Of a stretch of 64,000 bases of DNA, positions 10,708 through 24,400 are shown piece by piece (positions within the stretch are counted from its first letter, which is position 1; each line of letters starts with the position of its first letter). The notes under the pieces were generated by a model. It was not told where the DNA came from, made no database searches, and saw only the letters and a program-made list of their open reading frames with translations. The position numbers and the translations under genes are program-made. Source of the stretch: Aquanectria penicillioides (lineage: Eukaryota; Ascomycota; Sordariomycetes; Hypocreales; Nectriaceae); contig PYIU01000002.1 of NCBI GenBank assembly GCA_003415625.1, positions 4,650,001-4,714,000 on the forward strand, read 5' to 3'.

Positions 10708-11789
10708 GGAGAAGCGATGAGAGTGGCTGGTCATACATACGTAGATCCGAGGTACCAGGGTACAGACGGGGAGCCAGATCTACAGGCCATGTATCCGTTT
10801 TGTTATCTGCCCCGTTGAATTGGGGACATCTGTCAGACTCTGCCTCTCCCTGACTCTCCCTTGAAAGTTCCGAGTGTGGCTGGGGAGGGGCCGAAGGGCT
10901 ACCAGTACTTGGGCGTCCAACCTTTGGTACAGTGAGTAATTGAGTTGGGAGGTACCTAGGCGGGTGACAGGGGTATATGGACAGGCTGTTGGACAAAATA
11001 ATAGGTCCAGAACCATTTTGGGCTGTGCAAAACTATGTGCACTTCGCTATGGGGCTTCCTGAATTATTTTGTCCTCCCACACGGTGACCTCAGAACCTAC
11101 CTACCCGCCCGCATAGGTACGTACTGGTTGGTACTGGTTGAGCACCCAAGTTTGGTGCACGTTGCGCGTTGCGCTGCCCTGTGCGTTGGTGATGGTTCTA
11201 GTGGCTCCAGCGGCCGTTCTTGGTTCCCTCGATCAGTGTGTTTGTGGCTGGCCTTTTGCGCGGGAGACTGTCAGAGCGAGCCTGTTGAGCTGAGAGGTGG
11301 TAAGTTTGTATGCAGCCAGTGCTACATCCGTTTGTGTGTGTCTGCGTCTGCTGTCTGGTGTCTGTCTATGCTTGCATTTGCGTCTGCGTCTATCATTAGC
11401 TGGCCCGGGCCCAACGGAGCCTCCCCCGCCCCTGAAGAAAGGTGATCGGGTGGGCGCGCGGCGTGGGTGCGCTGCGGCGGTTGATGACAGCAAGTTGACC
11501 TGCCACCTAAACAATTTGTTTGAGCCACTGAGAGGGACGTACTCAATACAAAAAAAAAAAAGGGACCCCCCCTAAAAGGACGCCAGGCTCCAAAATTCAG
11601 CAGCAGCCCAGCCCCAAGGCCCAAAAGCCCCCCCCCCCCAAGGCCCAAGTCTCCATTTCTCACCCCTCCGCCTCCCGCAAGTCGAGCGTGTCCTTCGTCC
11701 ACGTCCACCTCTACACCGACAAGTCAAACCACACGACGCCGTCCTTGTCCCTTCTGCACACCACCCAAGGACCGCCCCACGATCTCCAA

Positions 11790-12353
11790 GTAAGTTGTGC
11801 TATCCTCTACCTCCTTGTCCGCCCTCTCCTCGGCCTGCTGCTGCGTGCCCGCCGGCAATGGCGATGGTGGCGATGGCCTCATGGTCGCCGCATCGTCTTT
11901 GTCCGGTCCCGCCACGATTGCCCGCTGCCTCCTGATCCTTCTCCTGCTCCCCCAACCCACGACCTCGCTTCGTGACGGCGGCTGCTACTGCTCTGCCACT
12001 CGACATCGACCGGTGCAAATGCTGCAGCCTGCTCGGCCGTCCGGGCTCCCGGGTGCTCGTGCTGGGACCTAGGATGGAAATGTGCGCTGCCTCGCTCATC
12101 ATCCAGGTGTCCTTTTGCGACACACGCCCATAAAGCATCCCACTCTTCCAGCAATTATCACCAAATCTGCAGACCACCATCTCACCACGACCGCCGAGCC
12201 GCACCCCCTCCCCGCTCATCACTGTCTACTTCCTCTCTTATCCATATCCTCACCCTCTGCCCGCTCGCCCTAGTCCTTTCTCCTGTTGACTCTGCCGGAC
12301 TCGCCTTTTTTGGCCTCTACGATAGTCTGATCTCTAACACGTGCCTTCCGCAG
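11790..12353 (+). other. Probable 5'-UTR intron of ARF1
   Basis: A GTAAGT donor at 11790 and a CTTCCGCAG acceptor ending at 12353 enclose 564 nt, with CTCTAACAC about 15-20 nt before the acceptor. The flanks are pyrimidine-rich leader and the ARF1 ATG lies 54 bp downstream. A long first intron in the leader is common for highly expressed fungal genes. No coding potential was recognised inside it. Confidence 0.6.
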
Positions 12354-12382
12354 GACCTCCCCCGTTCATCACTTGCACATAG

Positions 12383-13287
<905 letters not shown>

Positions 13288-14512
13288 ATGATTGGAAAGA
13301 GGCCTCCTCTGAACAAACCCGCCTTCTCCCTCCTGCTATTTGCCACATAACGTTCTCATGGCTCTACACGACTCGAGGTTTCGGTTGTAATGTGCAAAGT
13401 TATCGGTCAACCAATCGAAATTAATCCTTGAACCAATATCGCGTCTCTTCTTTTACAGCTATCCGCTTCTCTCTCCCCAAATGGTGCTTTTGTGAGCCCC
13501 GGTCTAAAATGCTCGTTCGTTCGTCTTCTGTCCACCTATCCCGAGGGCAGCAAACGTGCTTTCTTTTATTCTCTGGAGGAAAAGTCGGGTGATTGGTGGA
13601 GGCGTCTTTTGGGGAAATTCCGGGATATTTGTACAGTCGGGTGTTCGTTTTCTTTGAAAAGAATACATTCTCACCGATGTGGTGTGCTGTCTTGTTCTTG
13701 TGCTGCTCTCATGTTGGTTTTCTTCAACAGGTCATTTTTTTTCCATATTCGTCTTTCCGGCATTGTGCAAACCTCGGCTTTCTCTTATCTCTCCTCTCAA
13801 CTCTTTGACAACACTCGCGATATTTCGTACTCAAGCAAGAAAACCGAGCATCCTGGCTCTTTTGCCTGGCCATCGTGGCCTAGTAACAAGGCGACCCGGT
13901 TTTCAAGCCCCCTCCCCCCCCTTAACTCCCATTCTTTTTTTCTTCTCACTAATCCTTGTCGTTTATTTTCTGGGCACTAGATTGATCAGATTGGGTTGTG
14001 AGGCTGTGAACGTGGGTATGGATAGGGGTTCGTCTTTGTCATCGTACAAGCATTTTGAGCATGTGGAGAGGTTGAATGGTGGACGAAAGGCGAATAAAGG
14101 GGGGGTTGGTGCATCGTACTAGGTAGCATTTGCAGAAAATGGAATTGTTATCTTCATTCCCCTTCCAAGACCTACGGGTATCTCGTAACCTATACCCAGG
14201 CAGCTCCGAATTGATTGACTCATGTGATCAGCCACCATGATATTGCTGACTTGGGTGGGGACTGTGTCTCAATTTCGACGCATTTCCAGTTGACGTTGCA
14301 AAAACCATGTTCAACTATTCTATCAAGACAAAAGGGTAAAGAAACATCTGCAGAATATGAGGATTGGAGTACATAATTAACTATTCTATTTTGGTATCAA
14401 CTAAATGCTGTTCTGGTGGCAGGTTGGAGAGTATCAATTGTAAAATCACAAATACAATACATGGTACACATAAACTCATTAAACCTCAAACACCTAGACT
14501 GAGCTCGGAATT
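13288..14512. other. 3' regions of convergent ARF1 and HSP78, no gene seen
   Basis: These 1.2 kb are T-rich and pyrimidine-rich after ARF1. Open frames at 13492-14122 overlap in all three frames, consist largely of Phe/Ser/Leu, and look like untranslated sequence. Confidence 0.5.
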
Positions 14513-16876
14513 TCAAGGTGCCTTAGGGATGACGGTGATCTCTAGACCTTGGTTATCATCGCGGAGCTTGACCTCGGCTGTCTCGCCCATCTTCAATTCG
14601 CCCTTAATGATCTGGTCAGCAAGGCCGTTGCCAATCTCATTGGTGATGAGACGGTTGAGGGGGCGGGCGCCAAATTTAGGGTCGTAGCCGCGCTCTGCGA
14701 GCCAGTCCTTGACGTCGTTGGGGACAGAGAGTGTGATTCGACGTTCGTCTAGGCGTTTCTGTAACTCCTTAAGACGGATATCGACAATGTCGCGGATGGC
14801 GCTAAGAGCTAGGCGCTTGAAAACGATGAAAGAGTCAATACGGTTCAGGAATTCGGGCGGATAGGCATCGGCGACCACATCCATGACGGCCTTGCGGACA
14901 GAAGGATCAATGTCTCCTTCGGGTGTCTCCTTGTACGGATGCAGGTGGTTCTGTCCAACTAGGATATCGGCACCCAAGTTGGATGTCAGAACGATAATCG
15001 TGTTCTTGAAATCGACCTTGTGACCTTGGGCGTCGGTGAGGTAGCCCTCATCTAGGACCTGCAGCAACAGAGCAGAAATATCCCGATGGGCCTTTTCAAA
15101 TTCGTCAAATAGAAGCACAGCATAAGGTTTGCGTCGAACGGCCTCGGTTAGTTGACCCGCGTCCTCGTAACCGACATAGCCAGACGGGGCACCGATGAGA
15201 CGAGAGATGGTATGCTTCTCTTGGAATTCAGACATGTCAAACCTGACGACGGCAGACTCGGTAGAGAAGAGGAAACCGGCAAGTTTCTTGCAAAGCTCTG
15301 TCTTACCCACTCCGGTAGGGCCAAGGAAGAAAAAAGAAGCGAGAGGACGATTGTCGCCGCTCAAACCAGCTCGCTGGAGGCGGACCGCATTGGAAACGGC
15401 TTTAATGGCCTCATCCTGACCCTTGACAGACTCGCTTAGAGTATCTTCCATATGCACCAGTTTTTCAATGTGTCCAGAAGTGAGCTTGGTCACAGGAATA
15501 CCTGTAATTCGAGAGACGACGTTGGCAATGTCGTCCGCAGTCACGGAGTCATGGATTAGGACATCGTCGTTGGTTTCCTGAACCTCACCTTCCTTTGGTA
15601 GCTTCTGCTCCAGAGTCGGGATGACGCCAAACCTGAGCTCGGAAGCGCGTGCAAAGTTGCCGTCGCGCTGGGCTTGTTCGAGTTCAAACTTGGCTTTGTC
15701 AAGATCTTCCTGCACCTTCTTGACCGATTCGATCTCAGCTCGCTCCTTCTCCCACCGAGCATTAAGCTCAGCGATCTCGTCAGAGTATTTTTGAAGGTCT
15801 TTCTCGAGCTTCTCTCTCCTCTCCTTGCTGGCCACATCATTTTCTTTTCGAAGACTTTCAAGTTCGATTTGAATCGTCATAATCTTGTGGTCGAGACGCA
15901 TGATGTCCTCGGGCTTGGATTCGTGTTGAAGTTTCAAGTGACTTGCTGCTTCGTCCATCAGGTCGATAGCCTTGTCAGGAAGAAAGCGGTCCGTAATGTA
16001 GCGGTTTGAGAGAGTCGCAGCGGCTACCAAGGCTCCATCCGTGATTCGGACACCATGGTGGACTTCATACTTGTCCTTAATACCTCGAAGAATGCTGATG
16101 GTGTCCTCCACACTTGGTTCGCTAACAATGATGGGCTGGAATCGTCGAGCCAATGCTACATCCTTTTCGATCAACCGGTACTCATCAAGGGTTGTAGCGC
16201 CACAGCATTGCAGATCTCCTCGTGCAAGGGCAGGCTTTAAAAGGTTAGAGGCATCGATGGAACCCTCGGCCTTTCCGAGGCCGAGCAAGGTGTGTAGTTC
16301 GTCGATGAAGAGAATGACCTCTCCTTCGGCTTTCTCTACTTCGCTGAGAACCTTCTTGAGTCTCTCTTCAAAGTCACCTCGAAACTTGGCGCCTGCAATG
16401 AGTGATCCGAGGTCCAGGCTGATGACTCTCTTGTTTTTGACACTCTCTGGAACATCTCCGCGAACGATGCGAAGCGCCAGTCCCTCGAGAATAGCGGTTT
16501 TTCCTGTTCCTGCATTGCCGATCAGAACTGGGTTGTTCTTGGTTCGTCGCGAGAGAATCTGAATAGTCCTCTGGATTTCGGAATCCCGCCCAATCACTGG
16601 ATCTAGCTTTCCGTCTCTAGCCTTGGCAGTCAGATCAATACCATACTGCTCCAAGGCGGGCTTCTCTTCCTCTCCATTCATATTCATACGGTGCGTTCCG
16701 CCGGGTGGATGGGGACGTCCATTGGCGTAGGTTCGGACAGCGAGACTTGGGATCAATCGCAATGTCGTCGGGCGAGCAATCTGAGTCGCGAGAACTCTTG
16801 TAAGTGGGCGGAGGTGTCGAGTCTGCGCACCAGCAAGGCGCTGGGCGGAGGTAATTAATTGTCGTCTAACTTGCAT
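14513..16876 (-). CDS. HSP78: Mitochondrial disaggregase Hsp78 (ClpB family)
   Basis: A single exon encodes 787 aa from the ATG at 16876. The open frame continues 34 codons further upstream, but [16 protein letters not shown] at 16876 is a better start because it opens a typical Arg-rich mitochondrial presequence. It is an AAA+ chaperone that rescues aggregated matrix proteins with mitochondrial Hsp70. As in Hsp78 there is no ClpB N-domain. NBD1 has Walker A GNAGTGKT (about residues 120-127) and [10 protein letters not shown], followed by the coiled-coil M domain, then NBD2 with [10 protein letters not shown] and [10 protein letters not shown]. It is divergent with the eL6 gene across 414 bp. 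That spacer has TTC/GAA triplets (17031-17063) but no clean heat-shock element. Confidence 0.96.
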   Translation of the reverse strand: MQVRRQLITSAQRLAGAQTRHLRPLTRVLATQIARPTTLRLIPSLAVRTYANGRPHPPGGTHRMNMNGEEEKPALEQYGIDLTAKARDGKLDPVIGRDSEIQRTIQILSRRTKNNPVLIGNAGTGKTAILEGLALRIVRGDVPESVKNKRVISLDLGSLIAGAKFRGDFEERLKKVLSEVEKAEGEVILFIDELHTLLGLGKAEGSIDASNLLKPALARGDLQCCGATTLDEYRLIEKDVALARRFQPIIVSEPSVEDTISILRGIKDKYEVHHGVRITDGALVAAATLSNRYITDRFLPDKAIDLMDEAASHLKLQHESKPEDIMRLDHKIMTIQIELESLRKENDVASKERREKLEKDLQKYSDEIAELNARWEKERAEIESVKKVQEDLDKAKFELEQAQRDGNFARASELRFGVIPTLEQKLPKEGEVQETNDDVLIHDSVTADDIANVVSRITGIPVTKLTSGHIEKLVHMEDTLSESVKGQDEAIKAVSNAVRLQRAGLSGDNRPLASFFFLGPTGVGKTELCKKLAGFLFSTESAVVRFDMSEFQEKHTISRLIGAPSGYVGYEDAGQLTEAVRRKPYAVLLFDEFEKAHRDISALLLQVLDEGYLTDAQGHKVDFKNTIIVLTSNLGADILVGQNHLHPYKETPEGDIDPSVRKAVMDVVADAYPPEFLNRIDSFIVFKRLALSAIRDIVDIRLKELQKRLDERRITLSVPNDVKDWLAERGYDPKFGARPLNRLITNEIGNGLADQIIKGELKMGETAEVKLRDDNQGLEITVIPKAP

Positions 16877-17290
16877 GTTAACAATTGGGATATAAACAAA
16901 GAAAAAGAGAGACGAGTGCGTGTAAGAAGAAAGGAAAGGTGGGATATTCTGATCCGAGGCAAGCGAAAGTCGCCGCAATATCTACACCTCGGGGAACTTT
17001 GCCGAGACGTCTCATGACGACAGGAGCACTTTCTGGCACTTTCCGGCGTTCTCGGCGCCGGAAAATGTTTATCTTATCATCACGTGGGAGAAGCCCCATG
17101 TTCGGCTCGAGGATCAGTAACATAGGTACGTACCTGTTCCCAATCAGGTTAGCTCCAGAGGGTTCACATTTTGATTCCCACAAACTCGCTAGCGGCGCTC
17201 ACAAAGAATTCCAACATTTCGGGCGCATCATCACCAAGTGTCTTCCTTTCCTTACCACCCAACCCTAACCACCAGCAGGAGAGTGTCACA

Positions 17291-18245
17291 ATGTCGGCAA
17301 AGCCCACGACCAAGACGTTCGGGAAGTCGACCCGGGAGGTTCCCGCTCCCTCGGAGAAGGCCAAGAAGTGGTACAGCGCCGAAGATGATGTCGAGCAGAA
17401 GAAGGTGAGTCTTTGAAGATGGCTCCCAGCGCAGTTGACATATCCTCATGGGGGGCACGGATTGGTTTGGGAAACGAATGGAAATGGGCTGCACCTTCCG
17501 CAATGCCATCGTTGTGAAACCTACTGCATGGAATTCATGCTGGCGAAGTCGGAGCCTGGAAATTCGTTCACACAAAATCCGCGCCTCCACTGCATTCACT
17601 GATATGTCGATTGGCGATGTTGATATCCCACAATGGGATCAACCTTTTGCAACAAATTCAGTTGTGCTAACATATCAATAATCATAGGTCCGCAAGGCCG
17701 TCCGATCTTGGACTCCCCGCAAGACCCTCGAGCCCGGCACCGTCCTCATCCTCCTCGCTGGCCGCTTCCGTGGCAAGCGTGTCATCCTCCTGAAGACTCT
17801 TGACCAAGGTGTCCTCCTCGTCACCGGCCCCTTCAAGATCAACGGTGTCCCTCTCCGACGAGTCAACTCCCGATACGTCATCGCCACTTCCTACAAGGTC
17901 GACATCAGCGGCCTCGATGCGAAGAAGGTCGAGGAGATCTCTCAGCCCAAGTACTTCACCGCCGAGAAGGCCAAGGAGAAGGCTGGTGAGGAGGCTTTCT
18001 TCAAGCAGGGCGAGAAGCCCCAGGTATGATTTTGAAAAAAAAAATCCGGAAATTTTGTGCGAATTTTCGTGACTGACTCGGTTTCTCTACAGAAGAAGGA
18101 GATCAACAGCAGCCGTGCTGCCGACCAGAAGGCCATCGACAAGGCTCTGATCGCCAACATCAAGAAGGCGGACCTGCTGGCTAGCTACCTCGCTAGCTCT
18201 TTCAGCTTGCGAAAGGGTGACAAGCCCCACGAGATGGCTTGGTAA
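17291..18245 (+). CDS. RPL6: 60S ribosomal protein eL6
   Basis: Three exons (17291..17404, 17688..18023, 18093..18245) give 200 aa. It is a component of the large subunit. The N-terminal basic arm is followed by the conserved core [29 protein letters not shown] and NSRYVIATS, and the C-terminus ends [12 protein letters not shown]. Donors GTGAGT and GTATGA and acceptors ending ATAG and ACAG are canonical. Intron 1 is long (283 nt) for this genome; ribosomal-protein introns often host snoRNAs, but I could not place convincing C/D or H/ACA boxes in it. Confidence 0.95.
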
Positions 18246-18763
18246 ACGTGTGCAATCTTGAGCCGGGGCTGGGGGAATACCGGGGTCGCGACGACGGGTT
18301 GTAGAACGGGAAGGGTCTCCGAAATGGGCTGGTTTGGCCAATTGCATTTGGAAGTCGACGGCATCGGTCACATTTTGGCGTCTGTAATCAGGTTTTACAG
18401 TCAAAAAAAACAAACGAGCATACAAAATCTACCAGGCTTCCGGTGAGAGGCTGTCATGATAAACCATTCGGAGTATCCTTTTTTCCTTTGTCACGGGGTG
18501 AATTTTAAAAAAGCAACATCGCGAGCGACCTACGGGTGGGCCTTTCGGACCGGGCAGGAATGGACATGAGGGCTGGGAATTGGACGAAGATTCAACTATG
18601 TGTCTCAGGCTGATGGAGCATCATGGGCCCAACGTGGTTAGAATGGGATATTTTGTCAAGACTCATTGCCGAAATAGCATCACGGCTTGCTTTCTTCTAT
18701 TCTACAATACCTAGCCCTCTTTCATGATTATGAGCGCCAAATGTTTCTCCAGCTATCATATCC
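18246..18763. other. 3' regions of convergent eL6 and DPP III genes
   Basis: 518 bp of untranslated sequence. Nothing recognisable was seen. Confidence 0.5.
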
Positions 18764-21497
18764 TTACAAGTTCCTCTCTGCCCAGCTTGCAATAATACCA
18801 GTGAGCGAGGGCTCGTAGTGCTTGATAGAGACCTTGCCAGTGGCCTCATCTAGGTAGGTGTTGGCCTGCACGAAAACCTTGCGAGGCTGCTTGTTCGCGA
18901 GAACAACGTCACGAACCTTGGTGCCCCAGAAGTCAAGATCAACAGTGGTCATATGGACGTAGAAGTCAGTGCCAGTCTTAACATCGGCAGTAGACTTGTA
19001 GATGTGTAGCTTCTGCAGATACTTCGCAACAGCTATATAAATTGTGAGCACAGAAGTCAAAAAAGGAATCGGAAATCTGCGGTTGCAGCTTACCATCACG
19101 TCCTGCAGTGAGAATCTTTGATCGATCGAGCTTAATCGTCAAATCCGACAGGTCGTCTTCCTTATAGTCAAGCTTGCAGAAGTCATCCTCAGCCTCAAGG
19201 AAGCACTTGAGGATAGAGAAACGTGCCTGGCTGTGAGCCTGACCCCATTTCTGGCTCTTAGGATCCCACATCTCCAGAGAAGCAAGACCGGCACGTGCCA
19301 TGGAAAGGTAGGAAGCAAAAAGAACATCGCCAGCCTCGCTATTGATATCTGTGGATCCATCTCCGAAGCCAAAAATCTTCAAAACGGGGAACTCGCAGCT
19401 GAGGTGCATGGCAACAAGCTCGGCTCGGCACTCCTCATACGATGCAGCGATGCTGCCAAAAACAGAGCCCCAAGTTTGACCAGGCTTGTACCAAGTCGAG
19501 ATAGGCTTGTTGTCAACAGGACTGACAGGTGGGTTCTCCTTGTCAAAGTTGAAAGTTCCGGGAGATGTCTCCTGCAAAAGCTTACCGCAACCATGGCCTA
19601 GAAGTTGTTAGCAAAGGTAATAGATGTGTCATGGGTCAACAAGGCATACCAGTGAGCTCGTGAAGACCAACTTGGACCTCAAAAGAGGTATCACGCTGCT
19701 TCTTGTAAACTTCCAGATCCTCATCACGGATGAAAGGGATCTTCTCGTTGGGAGCCTTAGCACTCAGAACATTTCCAAGCGACACGTTCTTGAAGCCCTC
19801 AGTTTGTCGGATATCATCGTAGTTGGGGCTTGGTTCGCAAGTTAGTTAACCAAAGGTATAATATCATACATCAAACTTGGATAGGAATCCAGTAGCGTCG
19901 AAATATACTTACATGTTGATGCCGGCGGGAATACCAGACCCTTGTGGAGATAGTTAGACACATTCGCCATGAAAGGGGATTCTATTGCAAGGGGTGCTCA
20001 CCAGCAAAAGTGAGAACCTCTAGTGAGGTAAAGTCAGGAGACAGGAACTTGTCCTTCTCAAACTCCGTGCCCCAAGGCAAGAGAGGGATGAGGGTGGGGG
20101 CCTTCTCAACAAGCTCTCCGAAGGCACGAGTTCGTTCCACTAAAAAAGATGAGTTAGAGTCGGGCTATGTTAATAAGTCCAAAGTTCAGCTTACAGTTAA
20201 CCACTTTGGTCTCGTCAGCAACGTGTTCATACATAATGCACATGTGATTGGGGTAACTTACTCGAAGCGAAACCTTCCCACTCGCCACGGATTCCAGCCG
20301 GGTCTCGATACGTCTCAATAAACCCAATGTTGGACTCGACCATAGGGCCCTTGTCCTTGATCCAGTATCGTTGACTATCCTTGAAGGCTTCCAGAGATCC
20401 AGTCTCAAACGACTTGGCATAAGCTGTGTGCATGTTCTTCTGTGTCTCATTATCGGCATTCTCACCAGCCTGCTTGATGTAGGTGGTGATGTTCTTCATC
20501 TCCTCAGCATAGTCTCCATACGTAAGCTTAATGGTTTTGCCTTTAAGGGGGCCGTCCTCAAAAGTAAATCGAGTTTCTTTGCCGATATCGCCGCCTTCAG
20601 CCGGGACACTAGTAACAGCAGACGCAATCAGGATCTCAAAGTTGCCATCGCTAAGCTTTCGTAGGCGATTGTTCTCGGGAAGTTGTCCCTTGGACTCCAT
20701 CCAATCAGAGACAGCCTTGATCTCAGCTTTGGTAATATCTGATGATTCGGGGTAGTAGGTGGTCATGTGGCCGTCATCAGGATATCCTAGGTGCATAATG
20801 GCGGGGACGTCAGCACTGAAGATAGCACCCTTGGTAGCCTCGTAGAACTTGGTCGCCTCGGGGGAGGTGGCCGCAAGTGCACCCACGGTCTGTTCGGTGC
20901 ATCTGGGAATGAACTTGGCGTCGCCAAAGCTCTTGTAGTTGCCATTGTTGCCGAGGAACATAGCAGCATACTCGAGGAATCGGGTGAGCTGCTCCTCCTC
21001 CACACCAGCCTTCTGGGCCAGGGAGTTCCAGTCGCCAGCGGCGGACTTGTGGAGGGCTAGGATCAAATCATAGATGGGCTCAGATTCGGGGGAGATTTGT
21101 CGCAAGACAATTCTGGTGCCAGCAAAAGCGGCTCTGGGAGGCGCATGTTAGCCACGGGGGTCGGAAAACTGGGCTAACCGGGGGAATAGGATGCCAGGGA
21201 CTCAAGGGAGTCGACTTACTTGCTGATGAAGTGAGCATAGCGCTTCTGCTTGTCGGTCAGAGCCTCAAAGTGCTTTTCAATCTCGAGTCTAACGACTGAG
21301 GGGGGCTGGTCAGCGAGGTAGTGGACCAGCTCGTTGGCGTTCATGATGGCAGAGGTGGAAAATCTCTGATGGCTCTGTCGGGAGGACTTGGAAAAGTGAG
21401 GAAGGCTACGTCGCGTAGGAATTGACGGCTTGAAGGCTGCAACACGGAGCGAAGGCAGTCTTCGAAAAATGAAAGACGGTGAGACTGGGGGAAACAT
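18764..21497 (-). CDS. Dipeptidyl peptidase III (zinc metallopeptidase M49)
   Basis: Eight exons: 21497..21220, 21133..20262, 20203..20195, 20139..20002, 19940..19913, 19828..19650, 19597..19094, 19032..18764. They encode 707 aa from the ATG at 21344 ([10 protein letters not shown]) or 758 aa from an in-frame ATG at 21497. It removes dipeptides from peptide N-termini. The zinc site is HELTGH (447-452 in the short form, split by an intron inside the Gly codon), a form of HEXXGH, with the second motif EECRAE (505-510) and WYKPGQTW between. Exon 3 is only 9 nt; including it gives an alignment to animal enzymes without a gap (FAS-MVN-LERTRAF). The 51-residue extension of the long form is Arg/Ser-rich without acidic residues, like a mitochondrial presequence. 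Lengths sum to a multiple of three. Confidence 0.93.
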
Positions 21498-24400
21498 CGA
21501 GAGGGTCGGTTTCCAGTGGCCTTCTGCTCACTGGCGGCCAATGGATATCTTACTTGGAGCTGCCAAACGTGTCCAGGCGACACTGACGCGGGGACCTTTT
21601 GGTGAGGCGCAGGCAAGAGATCCCCTATCTAGTTAGCGAGGGGTGGTCATTTCCCCGCCTTTAATTGATATGCACCAGGATCAAGCGGGAGTTTTGCGTC
21701 AAATTAAGCGCTTAGTATGTGCGGACCTGCAGAAGCCCCTCATGAGCTACAACAGCTCCTGCCTGACTGGAAGTCAATGGAAGGCAGTGGCGCGAATATC
21801 AGCCACTTCCAGTGAGGGGCAATTGGGAAGTGGCTTGTCGAGTTGCCAGATCGGGTTCGTCGGACCCTTGGGACTCGGAGTTCATGGTGTGATGTCGTGC
21901 TTGTGAGTGCCCTTTTGTCTCTGAAGGTGCCAATCAACTGGGGGAGCCTTTGTGACTCGATGACTCAGCAGCAGACCGTTGAGAAAGTTGGTACTGTGGG
22001 GAAATTCAACATGATTTGGGGATGGGAAGAATATTAATAAACGCGTGCTTCGCATAGCTCACAGAATTCAGCCTCGTTCTTCCATGCAAGGGCCCCTCTA
22101 GTTGCTTGGGTTGCTTCAGGAGTGTTGCATTTGAACCAATTTCTGCGATGTACTTGCCTAATTCGAACTCTCTGGGCCGTGTTATTCGCAGGCGAATCAC
22201 GGGAGAATGGCGGTTGCTTGCCCTCCGATGCCGCCGAGGCTGTTGAAGCACAGCGTATCATAATGTTAGTCAAGGGAAGGGAATGGAAGGTTGAATCATT
22301 TTTGGGTCTCAAAAATACGTTCCCTGTGTCGTTGGATTTACATGTGTTAAAAGCGCGAGGGTCACGGGAACTACTACAACGAATAATCGGGCACCTACTT
22401 GTAATATTGCAAATGTGCCCTGTGAATAATGAAGAAGAAAGTTTCGATCCCTCCATATCATTCTTGGCTCTGGGGCTCTCTCAGCGATATTCCCAGCAGT
22501 CAACAAATTGCAGAGAATGACTTGTCACGTCCAGGTCAGACGTTCGATGATTAGTTTGCCCCATGGGCAACTTCGGACCGGATGCCTGTACCTCAAAAAT
22601 GGACCGGAATACTCAGGCACACTGCCTTGGGGTTCCGTCCGCGGGATTCCGCCTCCACGACCTTCGTTGCCCTAGGTGGAATAGGGAACCCCCACCCGGA
22701 GACTTCCAAGTATGTAGTAAACGGGCGCAAACGGCATACATTGATCACGTACATGATAGTCGATAATGTCGCGTGGCACGGCATGGGACGAGAAAGGCGC
22801 ATCATATCATAGAGCTATCGGTCGGGGATAAAATTGTGTGTGCGACCCGCACCCGCGCCGTCGAGGTACACGATGAGCAGCATACTGACCCGAAGTTGCA
22901 TGCCGGATGCAATGCCGAATGGGTCTCTAGGTTACTAGCAGATGTTATAAATGCAAGGTTCAGCTTCACCGCGCCGATGCACGGCAAGTCAGGAACGGGT
23001 GTAAACGGGGAGATTGTCCACAAAACCATAGTGTAACAACAGCATCCGCAGGAACGCAAGAGTCAAGGGAGCATCAATGGATGGGAAGCCTGGGGTAAAG
23101 CGTGGGAAACATGTCAAATTAATAAGGACATCACTCGAATCCGACATTCGGTAGAAACTTGATCGCTTTGCAAATTCAAAGAATGGGCTGTAATTAGAAA
23201 GTAGACGGCAGTGGCGGTGTGGCTCCGTCAAATGTGTCGATGGGGCATCTGACAATGGGTCAACAGGGGATGAAACTCGGCGAGGAAGGCGTGCGTGCTA
23301 CAACAAAGTACGTACTCGTTAGCCGATGGCGGAGACTCCGCCCAATACACCGAGCCATTGCTTCGGAACGCTGACCTGCCAGCCGAACCGAATATCGAAG
23401 GGGGGCAAGTTGATGTGGTTGGTTGGCTAGCCCAGCAACTCCCGCCGGGGAAGCAGGAAGTAAACGACGGTGTATCCAATTCTTACCCCGTTGGGAGGTG
23501 TCTTCCCCGACTGGTTGGCTACACAGGCCGGGCGACCGCGGGTGAGTTGCGTGGTGAGTGAGCGAAGGACGAAGAATGGATACAGGTGAAGAATGGTTTC
23601 TCTCCACTCTCATTTCATATACCCCCCAGGGCACATTGATCCATCCGGTGTGCGGTAGTGTACCTGATCAAGGTCACGAGGCATCGCCAGAGAGTCAAAA
23701 CTGCTGGGTATCCTTAGTCAATTTGTCTCGGGCCAGGGACCGAATTCTGGGTCAGGATTAAGAAAACAGAAACACAACGAAGCGCTCGTTGCCGTTTCAT
23801 TTCCAGTGCTGTAATTTGCCCGTAATTCATTGTTTGCTGGGTGTATTGATGAGGTCCGGTCAGCGGCCAGTGGGAATGCTCAGGCTCTGAGCGGCTCTGT
23901 GGGGCTGCACCTCCGCCTGACCTCGAGAAATCTGCGACCCCCACGCTACACCCATGCTGTTGAGCTCCGCGCTAGGGCACGGCATGACTAGACGACGAAC
24001 AGGATTTTTTCCTTTACGCCCCCAAAGGACTCTGCCAAAGCGCGCCAAAGGGTACGAGAAAAATGGTGCAAATGGAAGTGGGGTGGGGGTGTGTAACCTG
24101 CCGCCTGTGGCAATGGCCCTCTCCCTCTCACTTTCAAGACCCATACGGAATACGTACTGCACACGGAAACCCGACTGGCAGTACATTGTACCTTCTCACG
24201 TACCTCCTCATGCATGTACCTCGCAGTCCTTTTGCTGGGCCATGCCTCCATAATCCTCGACCTGAAGACTTACGAGTGGCCAGGAGCTGGGAAACTGCGG
24301 GGGGTGGGGACGCAATCGGGTGTGATACATGTATGATACTCGCTACGAATATGTAGGCAATGGCCTGGACCCTGTCTGACCCGATCAAGTCTGAGGTTTT

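Larger units (their letters stand above)
9920..11789. other. Intergenic region between EMP24 and the ARF1 leader, with simple repeats
   Basis: No gene seen. It holds a CTAC tetranucleotide tract (about 10493-10514) and four copies of GGGTGA (about 10682-10707). A poly-A run sits near 11552 and a C run near 11629, followed by the CT-rich stretch leading into the ARF1 transcript. Open frames here are short, low-complexity and mutually overlapping. Confidence 0.5.

Noticed and set aside
13492..14122. Three overlapping plus-strand frames after ARF1
   Set aside because: T-rich 3' untranslated sequence gives Phe/Ser/Leu-rich peptides in all frames; none is conserved-looking.
17031..17063. Heat-shock element in the HSP78-eL6 spacer
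   Set aside because: TTC and GAA triplets are present, but the spacing does not match contiguous or gapped nTTCnnGAAn units.
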